A stretch of 51,337 nt of DNA, taken from JAJZMA01 sp021850405 (GTDB lineage Bacteria; Chloroflexota; Dormibacteria; Aeolococcales; Aeolococcaceae). The position numbers and the translations under genes were made by a program. Location of the stretch: NCBI GenBank assembly GCA_027365835.1, contig DAHXLU010000054.1:1-51337 (forward strand). Direction: 5' to 3'. Every line of letters starts with the position of its first letter. Positions within the stretch are counted from its first letter, which is position 1. The notes under the pieces were generated by a model. The model did no database searches. It had not been told where the DNA came from and worked only from the letters and a program-made list of their open reading frames with translations. This document shows positions 44,736 through 51,337 of this stretch, piece after piece.

Positions 44736-45449
44736 ATGGTAACTAGTGCTCCAGTAGTGACTGTGCAACCTTCCCGTATACCAGACCGGCCCGGTGATTT
44801 CCGTCCGCTGCAGTCTTCGGGGCCTGCGGGCCGGAACATGGGGAGTGTGTCGCTGCTCCCAATGCCGACACATCATCATCTTCCTAACTGGGTCCGGCGT
44901 GCGCATGGCCAGGTTGCGCAGCGGGTGTCGGAGATAATGGGGGGGCTCCACGGAACTGCCAGGGAGCAGCTTTCCGCGCGGATCGAGGCCATGACGTCAG
45001 AAATTTCATCCGGAAAGTTCAGCGTTGCCTGGCAGTACCCAGACCTGCTGGCTTATGCCGAAAAGCTATCCCAGGAGCAGCGGGCAGAGGATAACGCAGC
45101 CTATGCGGCGCGCCGCAGCATCGATGTGGTGCGGAAGCGCGCTGAGGCGCAGCTCCGGGCAGCATCTGCCGGCATGCCTGCAGATGTGGCCTCCCGGCTC
45201 GGCCGGGAGCTTGGTTCAGCTACGGATGTCGACGGGATCAGGGCGGTGGAGACGCAGATTGCGGAGGCGGCCAGAAGCGTTGCGAGCGTAGCCGAACGGA
45301 AGCGGACGCGGGAGATAGAGAAGACCAAAAGCAGGCTCGCCCGGGCGATCGCCACCAAGAGTGGCGATTCTACGGGCCAGGAGTCGTGGCAGGACGTTTT
45401 ACGCCGCTTTGCAGAAGAGCAGGCAGCGACACAACAGGACCAGGGTTAG
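44736..45449 (+). CDS. Hypothetical coiled-coil protein
   Basis: A 237-residue protein I do not recognise. Residues 1-50 are Pro/Ser-rich with a His cluster (PTHHHLPNW); residues about 60-225 are almost all charged and alanine-rich helix with heptad-like spacing, suggesting a long coiled coil. No membrane segment or catalytic motif. The ATG at 44736 has neither Shine-Dalgarno nor properly spaced -10 (TATGAT is only two bases before it), so the start may be one of the GTG codons at 44757 or 44763. Confidence 0.6.
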   Translation: MVTSAPVVTVQPSRIPDRPGDFRPLQSSGPAGRNMGSVSLLPMPTHHHLPNWVRRAHGQVAQRVSEIMGGLHGTAREQLSARIEAMTSEISSGKFSVAWQYPDLLAYAEKLSQEQRAEDNAAYAARRSIDVVRKRAEAQLRAASAGMPADVASRLGRELGSATDVDGIRAVETQIAEAARSVASVAERKRTREIEKTKSRLARAIATKSGDSTGQESWQDVLRRFAEEQAATQQDQG

Positions 45450-45609
45450 CTGGCATTTCGGCGCGTTGGCCCCTGGGCCCCCCAGTAGTCTGGGTGGTGC
45501 CAGGTCAGGATGGCGGCTGGGTAGTGTGGGTACGACGCTTCCAGTCCTGCAACACAGTGTCGCTCGCAGGACAGCCTGGCTGGGTCCAGCCATCAAGCGT
45601 TGCGCCCTG

Positions 45610-45615
45610 TAGAAT
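45610..45615 (+). promoter_or_regulatory. -10 box, leaderless (tadA)
   Basis: TAGAAT is followed by GCGGGC and the ATG at 45622, spacing six bases. Confidence 0.5.
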
Positions 45616-45621
45616 GCGGGC

Positions 45622-46107
45622 ATGGTGAGCAATGTGGCGGCCACAGACGGACACCCAGTTAGCAAGTTCATGGAGCTGGCACTTGGAATAGCAAGGGAGG
45701 CCGGCGAGCTGGGTGAGGTGCCGGTAGGGGCGGTGGTTGTTAGATCCGGGATTGTCATTGGCTCAGGTGGCAACCGGGTTGAAGGGGAGCAGGACCCTGC
45801 AGCCCACGCGGAAATGCTGGCGATCAGGGAGGCTGCAAGCATCCTTGGCAGCTGGCGCCTGCTCGGCTGTGTGTTGTACAGCACCCTGGAGCCATGTCCC
45901 ATGTGCGCTGGGGCAATCCTGCTTGCACGCCTGTCTGGCTGTGTCTATGGTTGCAGGGATCCCAAAAAAGGGGCCGATGGCTCCATCTATGACGTACTGT
46001 CAGCAGCTGGGGGTAACCATCATCCGTTTGTAGTGCCAGACTTTCTGGCTGAGGAGTCCTCCCAGCTACTCAGCGGCTTCTTTCGCCTGCAGAGAAGGAG
46101 GGGGTGA
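45622..46107 (+). CDS. tadA: tRNA-specific adenosine deaminase
   Basis: A 161-residue zinc deaminase that converts A34 to inosine in tRNA-Arg(ACG). Zinc ligands and proton shuttle are intact: HAE (His62, Glu64) and PCPMC (Cys92, Cys95). GEVPVGAVVV, the family start, and the YGCRDPKKGADGS tRNA-contact region are present. ATG 45622 has a TAGAAT box six bases upstream. A hairpin CCCTGT-AAA-ACAGGG at 46114-46128 follows the stop without a U-run. Confidence 0.93.
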   Translation: MVSNVAATDGHPVSKFMELALGIAREAGELGEVPVGAVVVRSGIVIGSGGNRVEGEQDPAAHAEMLAIREAASILGSWRLLGCVLYSTLEPCPMCAGAILLARLSGCVYGCRDPKKGADGSIYDVLSAAGGNHHPFVVPDFLAEESSQLLSGFFRLQRRRG

Positions 46108-46184
46108 TCCCGTCCCTGTAAAACAGGGCTGTGGAGAACAATTGACGTTAGCGTGACAGCAGAGCATACCCCCGGCATTCAGGG

Positions 46185-46190
46185 TAGATT
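46185..46190 (+). promoter_or_regulatory. -10 box, leaderless (ftsH)
   Basis: TAGATT is followed by CACACC and the ATG at 46197, spacing six bases. TTGACG at 46142-46147 is too distant to be its -35. Confidence 0.5.
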
Positions 46191-46196
46191 CACACC

Positions 46197-48224
46197 ATGG
46201 ATAGACGCAAGCTGTTCGTCACGGTAGCCACGGTGTCGCTGTTTGCTGGGTTGTTGACTGGCGCATTCCTGATGGGCTCTTCCAGTGTGCCTACCGCCAG
46301 TGCAGGTATCCTGGCCCGCGATCTGGGTAATGCCCACCGTGGGGGAGTGCCTGCCACAGAGCGCATCTCGCTCTCCACTGGGAAGGGCGCGCAGGTGGCA
46401 GGAAATGTGGTCACCTGGTACACAGCGGCTGGTCAGCAGGAGACGACTGACATGGGCAGCTCAGCGACTGCCCTGGCACTTTTTTCCAAGTATGGGTACT
46501 ATGACTTTTCCATAAACTCAGATGGCAGCACCGCGGCACTACTGGTGCAACTGGCGATCCCACTAATCTTTCTGCTTGTTTTCGTCTACATATTTGTCAG
46601 TGTGCGCAAGGGCGGTATACCAGGGATGCAGATCGGCAAAAGTCGTGCCCGGCTGCTTGACACCCCACCAGCGGTCAGCTTTGCCGATGTGGCTGGCGCA
46701 GACGAAGCGGTTGCAGAACTGGCGGAGGTTGTTGCTGTTCTGCGGGATCCGGGGCGGTTCCTTGCCATGGGGGCGCGGGTTCCGCGGGGTGTGCTGCTGG
46801 CGGGTCCTCCAGGCACCGGAAAGACGCTACTGGCTCGCGCTGTTGCCGGGGAGGCAGGCGTGCCTTTCTTCTCCCTGAGTGCATCTGAATTTGTAGAGAT
46901 GTTTGTCGGGGTCGGAGCTGCCCGGGTACGGGATCTGTTTTCAGAAGCGCGCAAACGGAGCCCAGCCATCCTGTTTATAGATGAGATTGATGCGGTGGGT
47001 CGTCATCGGGGTGCGTCTCCCAACCAGTCCAACGATGAGCGTGAGCAGACACTGAATCAGTTGCTGGTAGAGATGGACGGGTTTGAGACCGGCTCTCCTG
47101 TGATAGTGATCGCCGCTACCAACCGGCCAGACGTGCTGGATCCAGCACTGTTGCGCCCAGGCAGGTTTGATAGAAGGGTCGTGGTGGATAGCCCTGATGT
47201 AGTGGGCAGGCAAAAGATTCTGGATCTCCATGCAAGAGGCAAGCCGCTGGCGCAAGAGGTGGATCTGGCGGCTGTGGCGCGGCAGACCACCGGCGCTACT
47301 GGTGCGGATCTGGCTAATGTCGTCAACGAAGCGGCACTTTTGGCGGCGAGACATGAGCGCTCTGAAATCACTACTGGAGATCTTGAGGAGGCTGTCATCC
47401 GGATTCAGGCTGGCCCGGAGCGTAGCTCACGCCTGATGTCGGAGCAGGAGCGGATCACTGTTGCATATCACGAGATGGGGCATGCACTTGTGGCATACAC
47501 CCTTCCACATGCTGACCCGGTCCACAGGATCAGTATCGTGGCACGGGGCCAGGCGCTGGGCTGGACCATGATCCTGCCTGAGAGGGACCGGGCGCTTACC
47601 AGTCGGGCGCAACTGGCTGACCAGCTTGCCGGGATGATGGGGGGGAGGTGTGCCGAGGAGCTTACGTTCGGGGAGGACGTGGTAACCACTGGCGCAGCTG
47701 ATGACATTGAACGGGCCACCGCGCTTGCCGCCAGGATGGTGCGGAATCTGGGAATGGGATCTCTTGGCCTTCGCACCTTTCCCGAAGGCGAGATAGGTTT
47801 TCCGCGCGGCTATTCGGAGAAGCTCGCCGAGAGGATTGATGCTGAGGTGGATAGTCTGCTTGAGGAGGCTGCACAGCGCGCCAGGGATGTCCTTGCGGAC
47901 CGCATGGACATCCTGCAGGAGCTGGCGCGCCACCTGCTACGGGTGGAGACGATGGAAGCAGATGAGTTTGCCCGTATTGTTAACAGCTACTCCCACAGGC
48001 CCTTGCCCGCCTCAAGCGTGGTGCCGCTGCACGGCCACTCCGCCTTAATGCCGCTCCCCATTGCTGCAGGTGGGGAGGACCTGGGCCACGGAAGTGGGAC
48101 CAGCCCCGTGCTGCATGTGGCATTCCAGGGGCAAAGGGCAGACACTGCGCAGGCTCCTCCAAGACGTTCGGTCCGCTCACTCCTGCGCTTCTCCGCCTGG
48201 ATGCACCGGCCCTCAGCAGTTTAA
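46197..48224 (+). CDS. ftsH: ATP-dependent zinc metalloprotease FtsH
   Basis: A 675-residue membrane-anchored AAA+ protease that degrades misfolded membrane and regulatory proteins as a hexamer. Two membrane helices (about 7-26 and 114-136) flank a short outside domain. Walker A GPPGTGKT (203-210), pore FVEMFVGVGA, Walker B ILFIDEIDAVG, second-region ATNRPDVLDPALLRPGRFDR, and zinc motif HEMGH (425-429). The last 75 residues are a Gly/Ala/Pro-rich tail with a basic end. No Shine-Dalgarno; TAGATT lies six bases before the ATG. The usual partner ftsH-folE/hpt context is absent. Confidence 0.95.
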   Translation: MDRRKLFVTVATVSLFAGLLTGAFLMGSSSVPTASAGILARDLGNAHRGGVPATERISLSTGKGAQVAGNVVTWYTAAGQQETTDMGSSATALALFSKYGYYDFSINSDGSTAALLVQLAIPLIFLLVFVYIFVSVRKGGIPGMQIGKSRARLLDTPPAVSFADVAGADEAVAELAEVVAVLRDPGRFLAMGARVPRGVLLAGPPGTGKTLLARAVAGEAGVPFFSLSASEFVEMFVGVGAARVRDLFSEARKRSPAILFIDEIDAVGRHRGASPNQSNDEREQTLNQLLVEMDGFETGSPVIVIAATNRPDVLDPALLRPGRFDRRVVVDSPDVVGRQKILDLHARGKPLAQEVDLAAVARQTTGATGADLANVVNEAALLAARHERSEITTGDLEEAVIRIQAGPERSSRLMSEQERITVAYHEMGHALVAYTLPHADPVHRISIVARGQALGWTMILPERDRALTSRAQLADQLAGMMGGRCAEELTFGEDVVTTGAADDIERATALAARMVRNLGMGSLGLRTFPEGEIGFPRGYSEKLAERIDAEVDSLLEEAAQRARDVLADRMDILQELARHLLRVETMEADEFARIVNSYSHRPLPASSVVPLHGHSALMPLPIAAGGEDLGHGSGTSPVLHVAFQGQRADTAQAPPRRSVRSLLRFSAWMHRPSAV

Positions 48225-48521
48225 ATTAGTGGGGCAACAGCCAGGCGCTGCCTGCCGTACTACCAGGAGATCCCAGCCAATGGATGCGCCAGAGCTGCAC
48301 GGAGCGGCGGTGTCTGGGAGCGCAGCAGTGCGCGCTGGAGCAGGCGCATCAGGCGCAGTGCGGCCTGGCCACAAGTTCTTCTGGCAGCATTCAGCTGGGC
48401 AGGTTGGAGCCAACTACCGTGTGCAGGGCACCCAGCTGGGACTATCTATCTACCTACCTGTCCGTGAGGCGCCTGGAGCCTCCAGGGGTCATGCAGTCAG
48501 GCATGAATCGTATGCTTGTGT

Positions 48522-48553
48522 AACATCTGCGCATTAATATGGCGACAGATGTT
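48522..48553. repeat. Inverted repeat in AT-rich patch
   Basis: AACATCTG (48522-48529) and CAGATGTT (48546-48553) are perfect 8-base arms around 16 bases containing ATTAATAT. It has the size of a dimeric-repressor operator, but no regulator gene is near. Confidence 0.45.
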
Positions 48554-48939
48554 GTTTGTACGCACATTGTGTAGCAAGCTACTTATCGAGTCGACTACTC
48601 ATTTAGTCAATTGCTAAAGGTAATTGGTTCATCAGGTTGCTGGAGAAGAAAGATGGCAGTTCACCACCTGGGGCGGTACGGGTTCCCGAAGACTGGGCCA
48701 GCTCGGCCCAGTGGTCAGGTCCATGGTGATGAGGACAGGGCCGGGGTTTCTGCTGGCCAGGGCCGGCGCTCCCTGTTTTTTTTGCAGGCCGCCAGGTTAC
48801 TGCCCTGCCAGGGGCGCCGGTTCGCGTCGATACATGGCCACATGTGGCAGCGCCTGCTGCTGCCAGGGTCCTCTTCCACCGCTTCCGCACTGGCATCCAT
48901 GGCTTCTCAACCCACCGCCATCCCGGGTCGGCTATTCTC

Positions 48940-49053
48940 ATGCGCCGCCTTCTGTTACTGGTAGTTCTGATGCTGCTGGTTGACCTGGTGATCTTTCTGG
49001 TGGCAGTTCACTTTTCTGGGGCCACAGCGGTGAGTTGTCTGCAGCAGTGCTGA
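48940..49053 (+). CDS. Possible 37-residue membrane peptide
   Basis: ATG 48940 opens a 37-residue frame beginning MRRLLLLVVLMLLVDLVIF, two arginines then a single hydrophobic helix, ending at TGA 49051-49053. There is no good ribosome site. It could be a small membrane protein or chance. Confidence 0.25.
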   Translation: MRRLLLLVVLMLLVDLVIFLVAVHFSGATAVSCLQQC

Positions 49054-49118
49054 TTCCTTGCCCTCCATGGTGCCGATCCCAGGGTCTCTCCAACCACCCA
49101 GGGGTCGGGGGCCCTATA

Positions 49119-49150
49119 GGGAGTGTCCGGTGAAACATACGGGCACTCCC
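49119..49150. repeat. 11-bp inverted repeat
   Basis: GGGAGTGTCCG (49119-49129) pairs with CGGGCACTCCC (49140-49150), one G-T wobble, around GTGAAACATA. No U-run follows. GGGAGTGTCCGGT-like tips occur at ends of some IS256-type elements, so an IS relic or MITE fragment is possible. Confidence 0.4.
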
Positions 49151-49321
49151 CATTCCATGGGGCCGGGGCGGCCGCATGGTCAAATGCAGTCGCCCGCTCG
49201 CTGATGCAGGCTTGGCCCCCAGTCCAGCTGCTTGTCCCTGGACAGCCTTGCCCCGGGTTTTCCCCAGTTGGACTTATGGGGTTGAGGTAGCCCGGCCTAC
49301 GACTGGCGAGTGCCGTATGTC

Positions 49322-49927
49322 CTATAGGGACAGGTTTGGTGGAGCCGGGTCGGCGGGGGAGGAAACTCCCTTGTCCAAGCCAAGCCTTGTCTCAACCACG
49401 GTGCGCAGTGACGGTGGCAGGGCGGCCAGCGTTTCGAGTGCAGCAAGGTGACCCACCCTTTCTGGCCTTGTAAGATCAGCAACCTGGAGAGTTTCCATTT
49501 TTACCGTCTTGCTGCCTATAGCCTTGGTGATGGGCTTCCCGAAGCAGTCGGTAGTAGTGACCTGGAGCACAAATGGCTCTGCCGCGCCGGCATCGGGGGG
49601 TTCCGGCCCCAGTCGTGCGGGATCTGTCTGGCGGACGTAGAGCTTGAGAATCGTTCTTGCCAGGAAACGGTGGTTGCATCCCGAGTAGGTGGTACCAGAG
49701 ATGAGGGTATAGAGAAGCCTGGCCTGTGGGTGGTCAAGCCTCCGTATGGATGCCAGGAATCGTCTGACATCCTCGTGTGGCAAGGTGTTGCTGTTGCCTA
49801 CGAGCCGCGCGTCGATCTGCAGGGTAGTCACAGGCTCAGTGGTTTCGATGGCAGCTCCGTCTGGATAGCGGAGCAGGACGGCATGGATTGTTTTTCTGCT
49901 GGCTTGTGCCGGATGTGCAGCTGTCAT
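49322..49927 (-). CDS. Hypothetical protein next to the IS
   Basis: A 201-residue protein I do not recognise. It looks like a soluble mixed alpha/beta protein: strands around IHAVLLRYPDG and TTLQIDARLV, helix LPHEDVRRFLASIRRL, then LKLYVRQTD. It has no signal peptide. There is no Shine-Dalgarno, but TAGAGT lies six bases before the ATG, which supports it as a real leaderless gene. It starts only 53 bases from the left IS end and reads away from it, so it could be a host gene or hitchhiker. Confidence 0.5.
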   Translation of the reverse strand: MTAAHPAQASRKTIHAVLLRYPDGAAIETTEPVTTLQIDARLVGNSNTLPHEDVRRFLASIRRLDHPQARLLYTLISGTTYSGCNHRFLARTILKLYVRQTDPARLGPEPPDAGAAEPFVLQVTTTDCFGKPITKAIGSKTVKMETLQVADLTRPERVGHLAALETLAALPPSLRTVVETRLGLDKGVSSPADPAPPNLSL

Positions 49928-49933
49928 ACGAAC

Positions 49934-49939
49934 ACTCTA
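49934..49939 (-). promoter_or_regulatory. -10 box, leaderless (201-residue orphan)
   Basis: TAGAGT on the minus strand is followed by GTTCGT and the ATG at 49927, spacing six bases. Confidence 0.45.
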
Positions 49940-49980
49940 GGCAGGTGGGAGAGACACAGCGCGGACAAAATCACCTCAAG

Positions 49981-50032
49981 TGTCGTGTTTCAGTGAAAAT
50001 GTCGGTCTAACTGTTCAGTGAAAGTGTCGGTA
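49981..50032. repeat. Left terminal inverted repeat with two iterons
   Basis: Two copies of TTCAGTGAnnnTGTCGGT lie at 49989-50006 and 50014-50031. The inner 26 bases, 50007-50032, match the right end (51281-51306 region) exactly in inverse orientation; the outer part matches with small gaps (TGTCGTG against TGTTGTGG). Confidence 0.85.
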
Positions 50033-50045
50033 AGGAGGATCCGAC

Positions 50046-51200
50046 ATGACACCAGGTGCACAAGATCGGTTTAATATCATTGGACTGCTGGCAGAGCGGG
50101 AAATCACTCTGGAGGAGGCAGCCCAGGCCCTGCAGCTCTCGCCTCGTCAGGTTGAGCGGCTGCGGGCGGCATATAACAAGGCTGGTCACACAGCCCTCAA
50201 TCATGGGAACCAGGGCCGCACCCCAGCCCACGCCACTCCTCCCGAAGTACGCGATCGGATCATTGAGCTGGCGACCGGTAAGTACGCTGGTTTCAACCAC
50301 ACGTATCTGACCGAGTTACTGGTGGCCGATGAACATATCAACGTGGCACGCGCCACCGTACACCGGATCCTCCATGCCGCCCACATTGGTTCCCCGCAGC
50401 CAACCCGACGGCGTTCACAGCACCGGGTGAAGCGGCCACGCAGAGAGCGTGCAGGAGCAATGCTGCAGATGGACGGGAGCACCCATCGCTGGTGTGAGGA
50501 TCGTGCCGGGAAAATGACCATAATCAGTGCCATAGACGACGCAACGAGCAGACTCTGGTGCATAGGGCGGGAGAGCGAAGATCTGGAGGGGTACATGCGT
50601 CTATTGCGCTCCATCATTCTCCAGTGGGGCATCCCCGGAAGTATCTATACCGACCGGAGCGCACTTGCAGCAGGAGCGAGCAACCGGTTCAAAATGGTAG
50701 ACAAGATCCATTTGGGCCCCTCACAGCTCAAGAGAGCCCTGACTGAACTTGGCAGCATCCTCATTCTCGCTAACTCCGCAGAAGCCAAAGGAAGGATAGA
50801 GCGGTCCAATGCAACCCTTCAGGACCGGCTTGTCAGCTATCTCCACAGTGTCGAAGCTCAGTCCTTGCGCGACCTCAATTTCCATCTCACCCCCTTCCTG
50901 GAACACCACAACAGCCGTTTTGTCAGGCCTCCGGAAAGCAGTACCCCCGGATGGAAGACATGGGATCTTCCCTTTCTAATTGATGATGTCCTGTGCATCA
51001 AGGAATCCCGCGTTGTTGCCCGCGATCACACCGTTCGCGTCTTTGGAGCAACGTACCGGATATCCCTGGACGTAGTTCCTGGGCAGCTGGTCATGGTGCA
51101 TCGCAGGTTCGACGGATCCACTGGCATCTTCTCTGGCTGGAAACTCATCGCCGGCGATGCCGCCTCGCCTGCGCCAGGCGAAGGCAGGCCGGTCAGATAG
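50046..51200 (+). CDS. DDE transposase, ISNCY/IS1202-like
   Basis: A 384-residue transposase. An N-terminal helix-turn-helix (about 10-50, EITLEEAAQALQLSPRQVER) and a basic linker lead to an RNase-H-like integrase core: Asp143 in LQMDGSTHRW, Asp203 in YTDRSA and Glu246 in NSAEAKGRIERSN form the expected DDE triad. A C-terminal beta-barrel-like region follows (VFGATYRISL). The frame is intact, so the element may be active. AAGGAGGAT at 50032-50040 serves as ribosome site and abuts the left terminal repeat. Confidence 0.9.
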   Translation: MTPGAQDRFNIIGLLAEREITLEEAAQALQLSPRQVERLRAAYNKAGHTALNHGNQGRTPAHATPPEVRDRIIELATGKYAGFNHTYLTELLVADEHINVARATVHRILHAAHIGSPQPTRRRSQHRVKRPRRERAGAMLQMDGSTHRWCEDRAGKMTIISAIDDATSRLWCIGRESEDLEGYMRLLRSIILQWGIPGSIYTDRSALAAGASNRFKMVDKIHLGPSQLKRALTELGSILILANSAEAKGRIERSNATLQDRLVSYLHSVEAQSLRDLNFHLTPFLEHHNSRFVRPPESSTPGWKTWDLPFLIDDVLCIKESRVVARDHTVRVFGATYRISLDVVPGQLVMVHRRFDGSTGIFSGWKLIAGDAASPAPGEGRPVR

Positions 51201-51280
51201 CTCCATGGCAGACTGTCCACTTTTCCCCAGGTTGTTAGTCCCTTCCCCCCGGACCCCCTATCCCGTTTTCTACTGCTGTC

Positions 51281-51337
51281 TACCGACACTTTCACTGAAC
51301 AGTTAGCTACCGACAGAATCACTGAACTACCACAACA
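51281..51337. repeat. Right terminal inverted repeat with two iterons
   Basis: Inverse copies of the 18-base motif lie at 51282-51299 and 51309-51326 (the second reads ACCGACAGAATCACTGAA). Motif spacing is 27 bases here and 25 at the left end. It runs to the last base of the window. Confidence 0.85.

Larger units (their letters stand above)
48225..49321. other. ORF-poor kilobase between ftsH and the orphan gene
   Basis: Several overlapping frames exist on both strands but none has a ribosome site, leaderless box or protein-like composition I trust. The stretch includes an AT-rich patch (about 48520-48630) unlike its surroundings, two inverted repeats listed separately, and a short possible membrane peptide at 48940. 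Together with the adjacent IS it looks like decayed or mobile-element-affected DNA. Confidence 0.5.
49981..51337 (+). mobile_element. ISNCY (IS1202-like) insertion sequence
   Basis: About 1357 bases bounded by inverted ends (49981-50032 and 51281-51337) with one transposase gene. The right end coincides with the last base of the window, so the flanking direct repeat cannot be checked and the sequence may have been cut at this repeat during assembly. Element family is inferred from the transposase layout. Confidence 0.8.

Noticed and set aside
45450..45621. Signal recognition particle RNA near tadA
   Set aside because: The conserved GGAAGG-AGCAG apical loop is absent.
48603..48983. Overlapping frames on both strands in the ORF-poor region
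   Set aside because: Mutually overlapping, no ribosome sites, low-complexity translations.
1..51337. CRISPR array, prophage, toxin-antitoxin or restriction-modification genes
   Set aside because: No regularly spaced long repeats, integrase, capsid, toxin or methylase-like products were seen.

Overview
The window looks like a chromosomal segment of an aerobic, heterotrophic bacterium of the actinobacterial / Chloroflexota / Dormibacterota side of the tree. The hints are a complete 14-subunit complex I operon with NADH module, an Sdh1-like succinate dehydrogenase, a WS/DGAT acyltransferase, a GH15 glucoamylase-like enzyme, an RDD protein, and many genes that lack a Shine-Dalgarno but carry a TANNNT box 6-7 bases before the ATG (leaderless pattern). 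Base composition appears moderately GC-rich by eye (not counted). The phylum is inference; no rRNA is present.

Layout. Positions 1-2020 hold a membrane-anchored orphan, a strong terminator and an MgtC/SapB protein. Positions 2069-8938 hold an envelope cassette: two polytopic GT39-type glycosyltransferases on the minus strand, divergent from a GT2 polyprenyl-phosphate-sugar synthase-like gene, a DUF3048 lipoprotein, a polysaccharide-deacetylase-like lipoprotein and a membrane protein. Positions 8975-12362 hold a minus-strand run: lipoprotein, alpha/beta hydrolase, patatin, and a lipoate-ligase-like gene, three of which overlap. Positions 12538-16603 hold RidA, an ABC half-exporter, DoxX and an orphan.

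Positions 17022-31785 are nuoABCDEFGHIJKLMN in one tightly packed operon, mostly joined by 1-10 base overlaps. Its roughly 420-base leader region contains a hairpin with a U6 tract. Positions 31859-34711 (minus) hold the GH15 enzyme and a histidine phosphatase. Two divergent tRNAs follow, Arg(TCT) and His(GTG), then an RDD protein, a conserved membrane protein and sdhC-sdhA-sdhB. The nuo and sdh products would feed electrons from NADH and succinate into one quinone pool; malate dehydrogenase at 41090-42079 is a further TCA enzyme.

Positions 40397-48224 are mostly single housekeeping genes: a RibD/DHFR-like reductase, mdh, endonuclease III, WS/DGAT acyltransferase, a coiled-coil orphan, tadA and ftsH. 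From 48225 to 49321 there is an ORF-poor kilobase with inverted repeats. An orphan on the minus strand follows, and then an ISNCY (IS1202-like) insertion sequence with repeated terminal motifs fills 49981-51337 and ends exactly at the window edge, which suggests an assembly break at a repeat.

I found no CRISPR array, prophage, defence island or toxin-antitoxin pair. No clear new multi-gene system is visible. The best leads are the leaderless-promoter pattern, the Cys/His cluster in the Sdh membrane anchor, the lipoprotein-hydrolase-patatin-ligase cassette, the terminator-like hairpin upstream of nuoA, and a 15-base-period repeat at 35768-35804 that may be a solo IS end.
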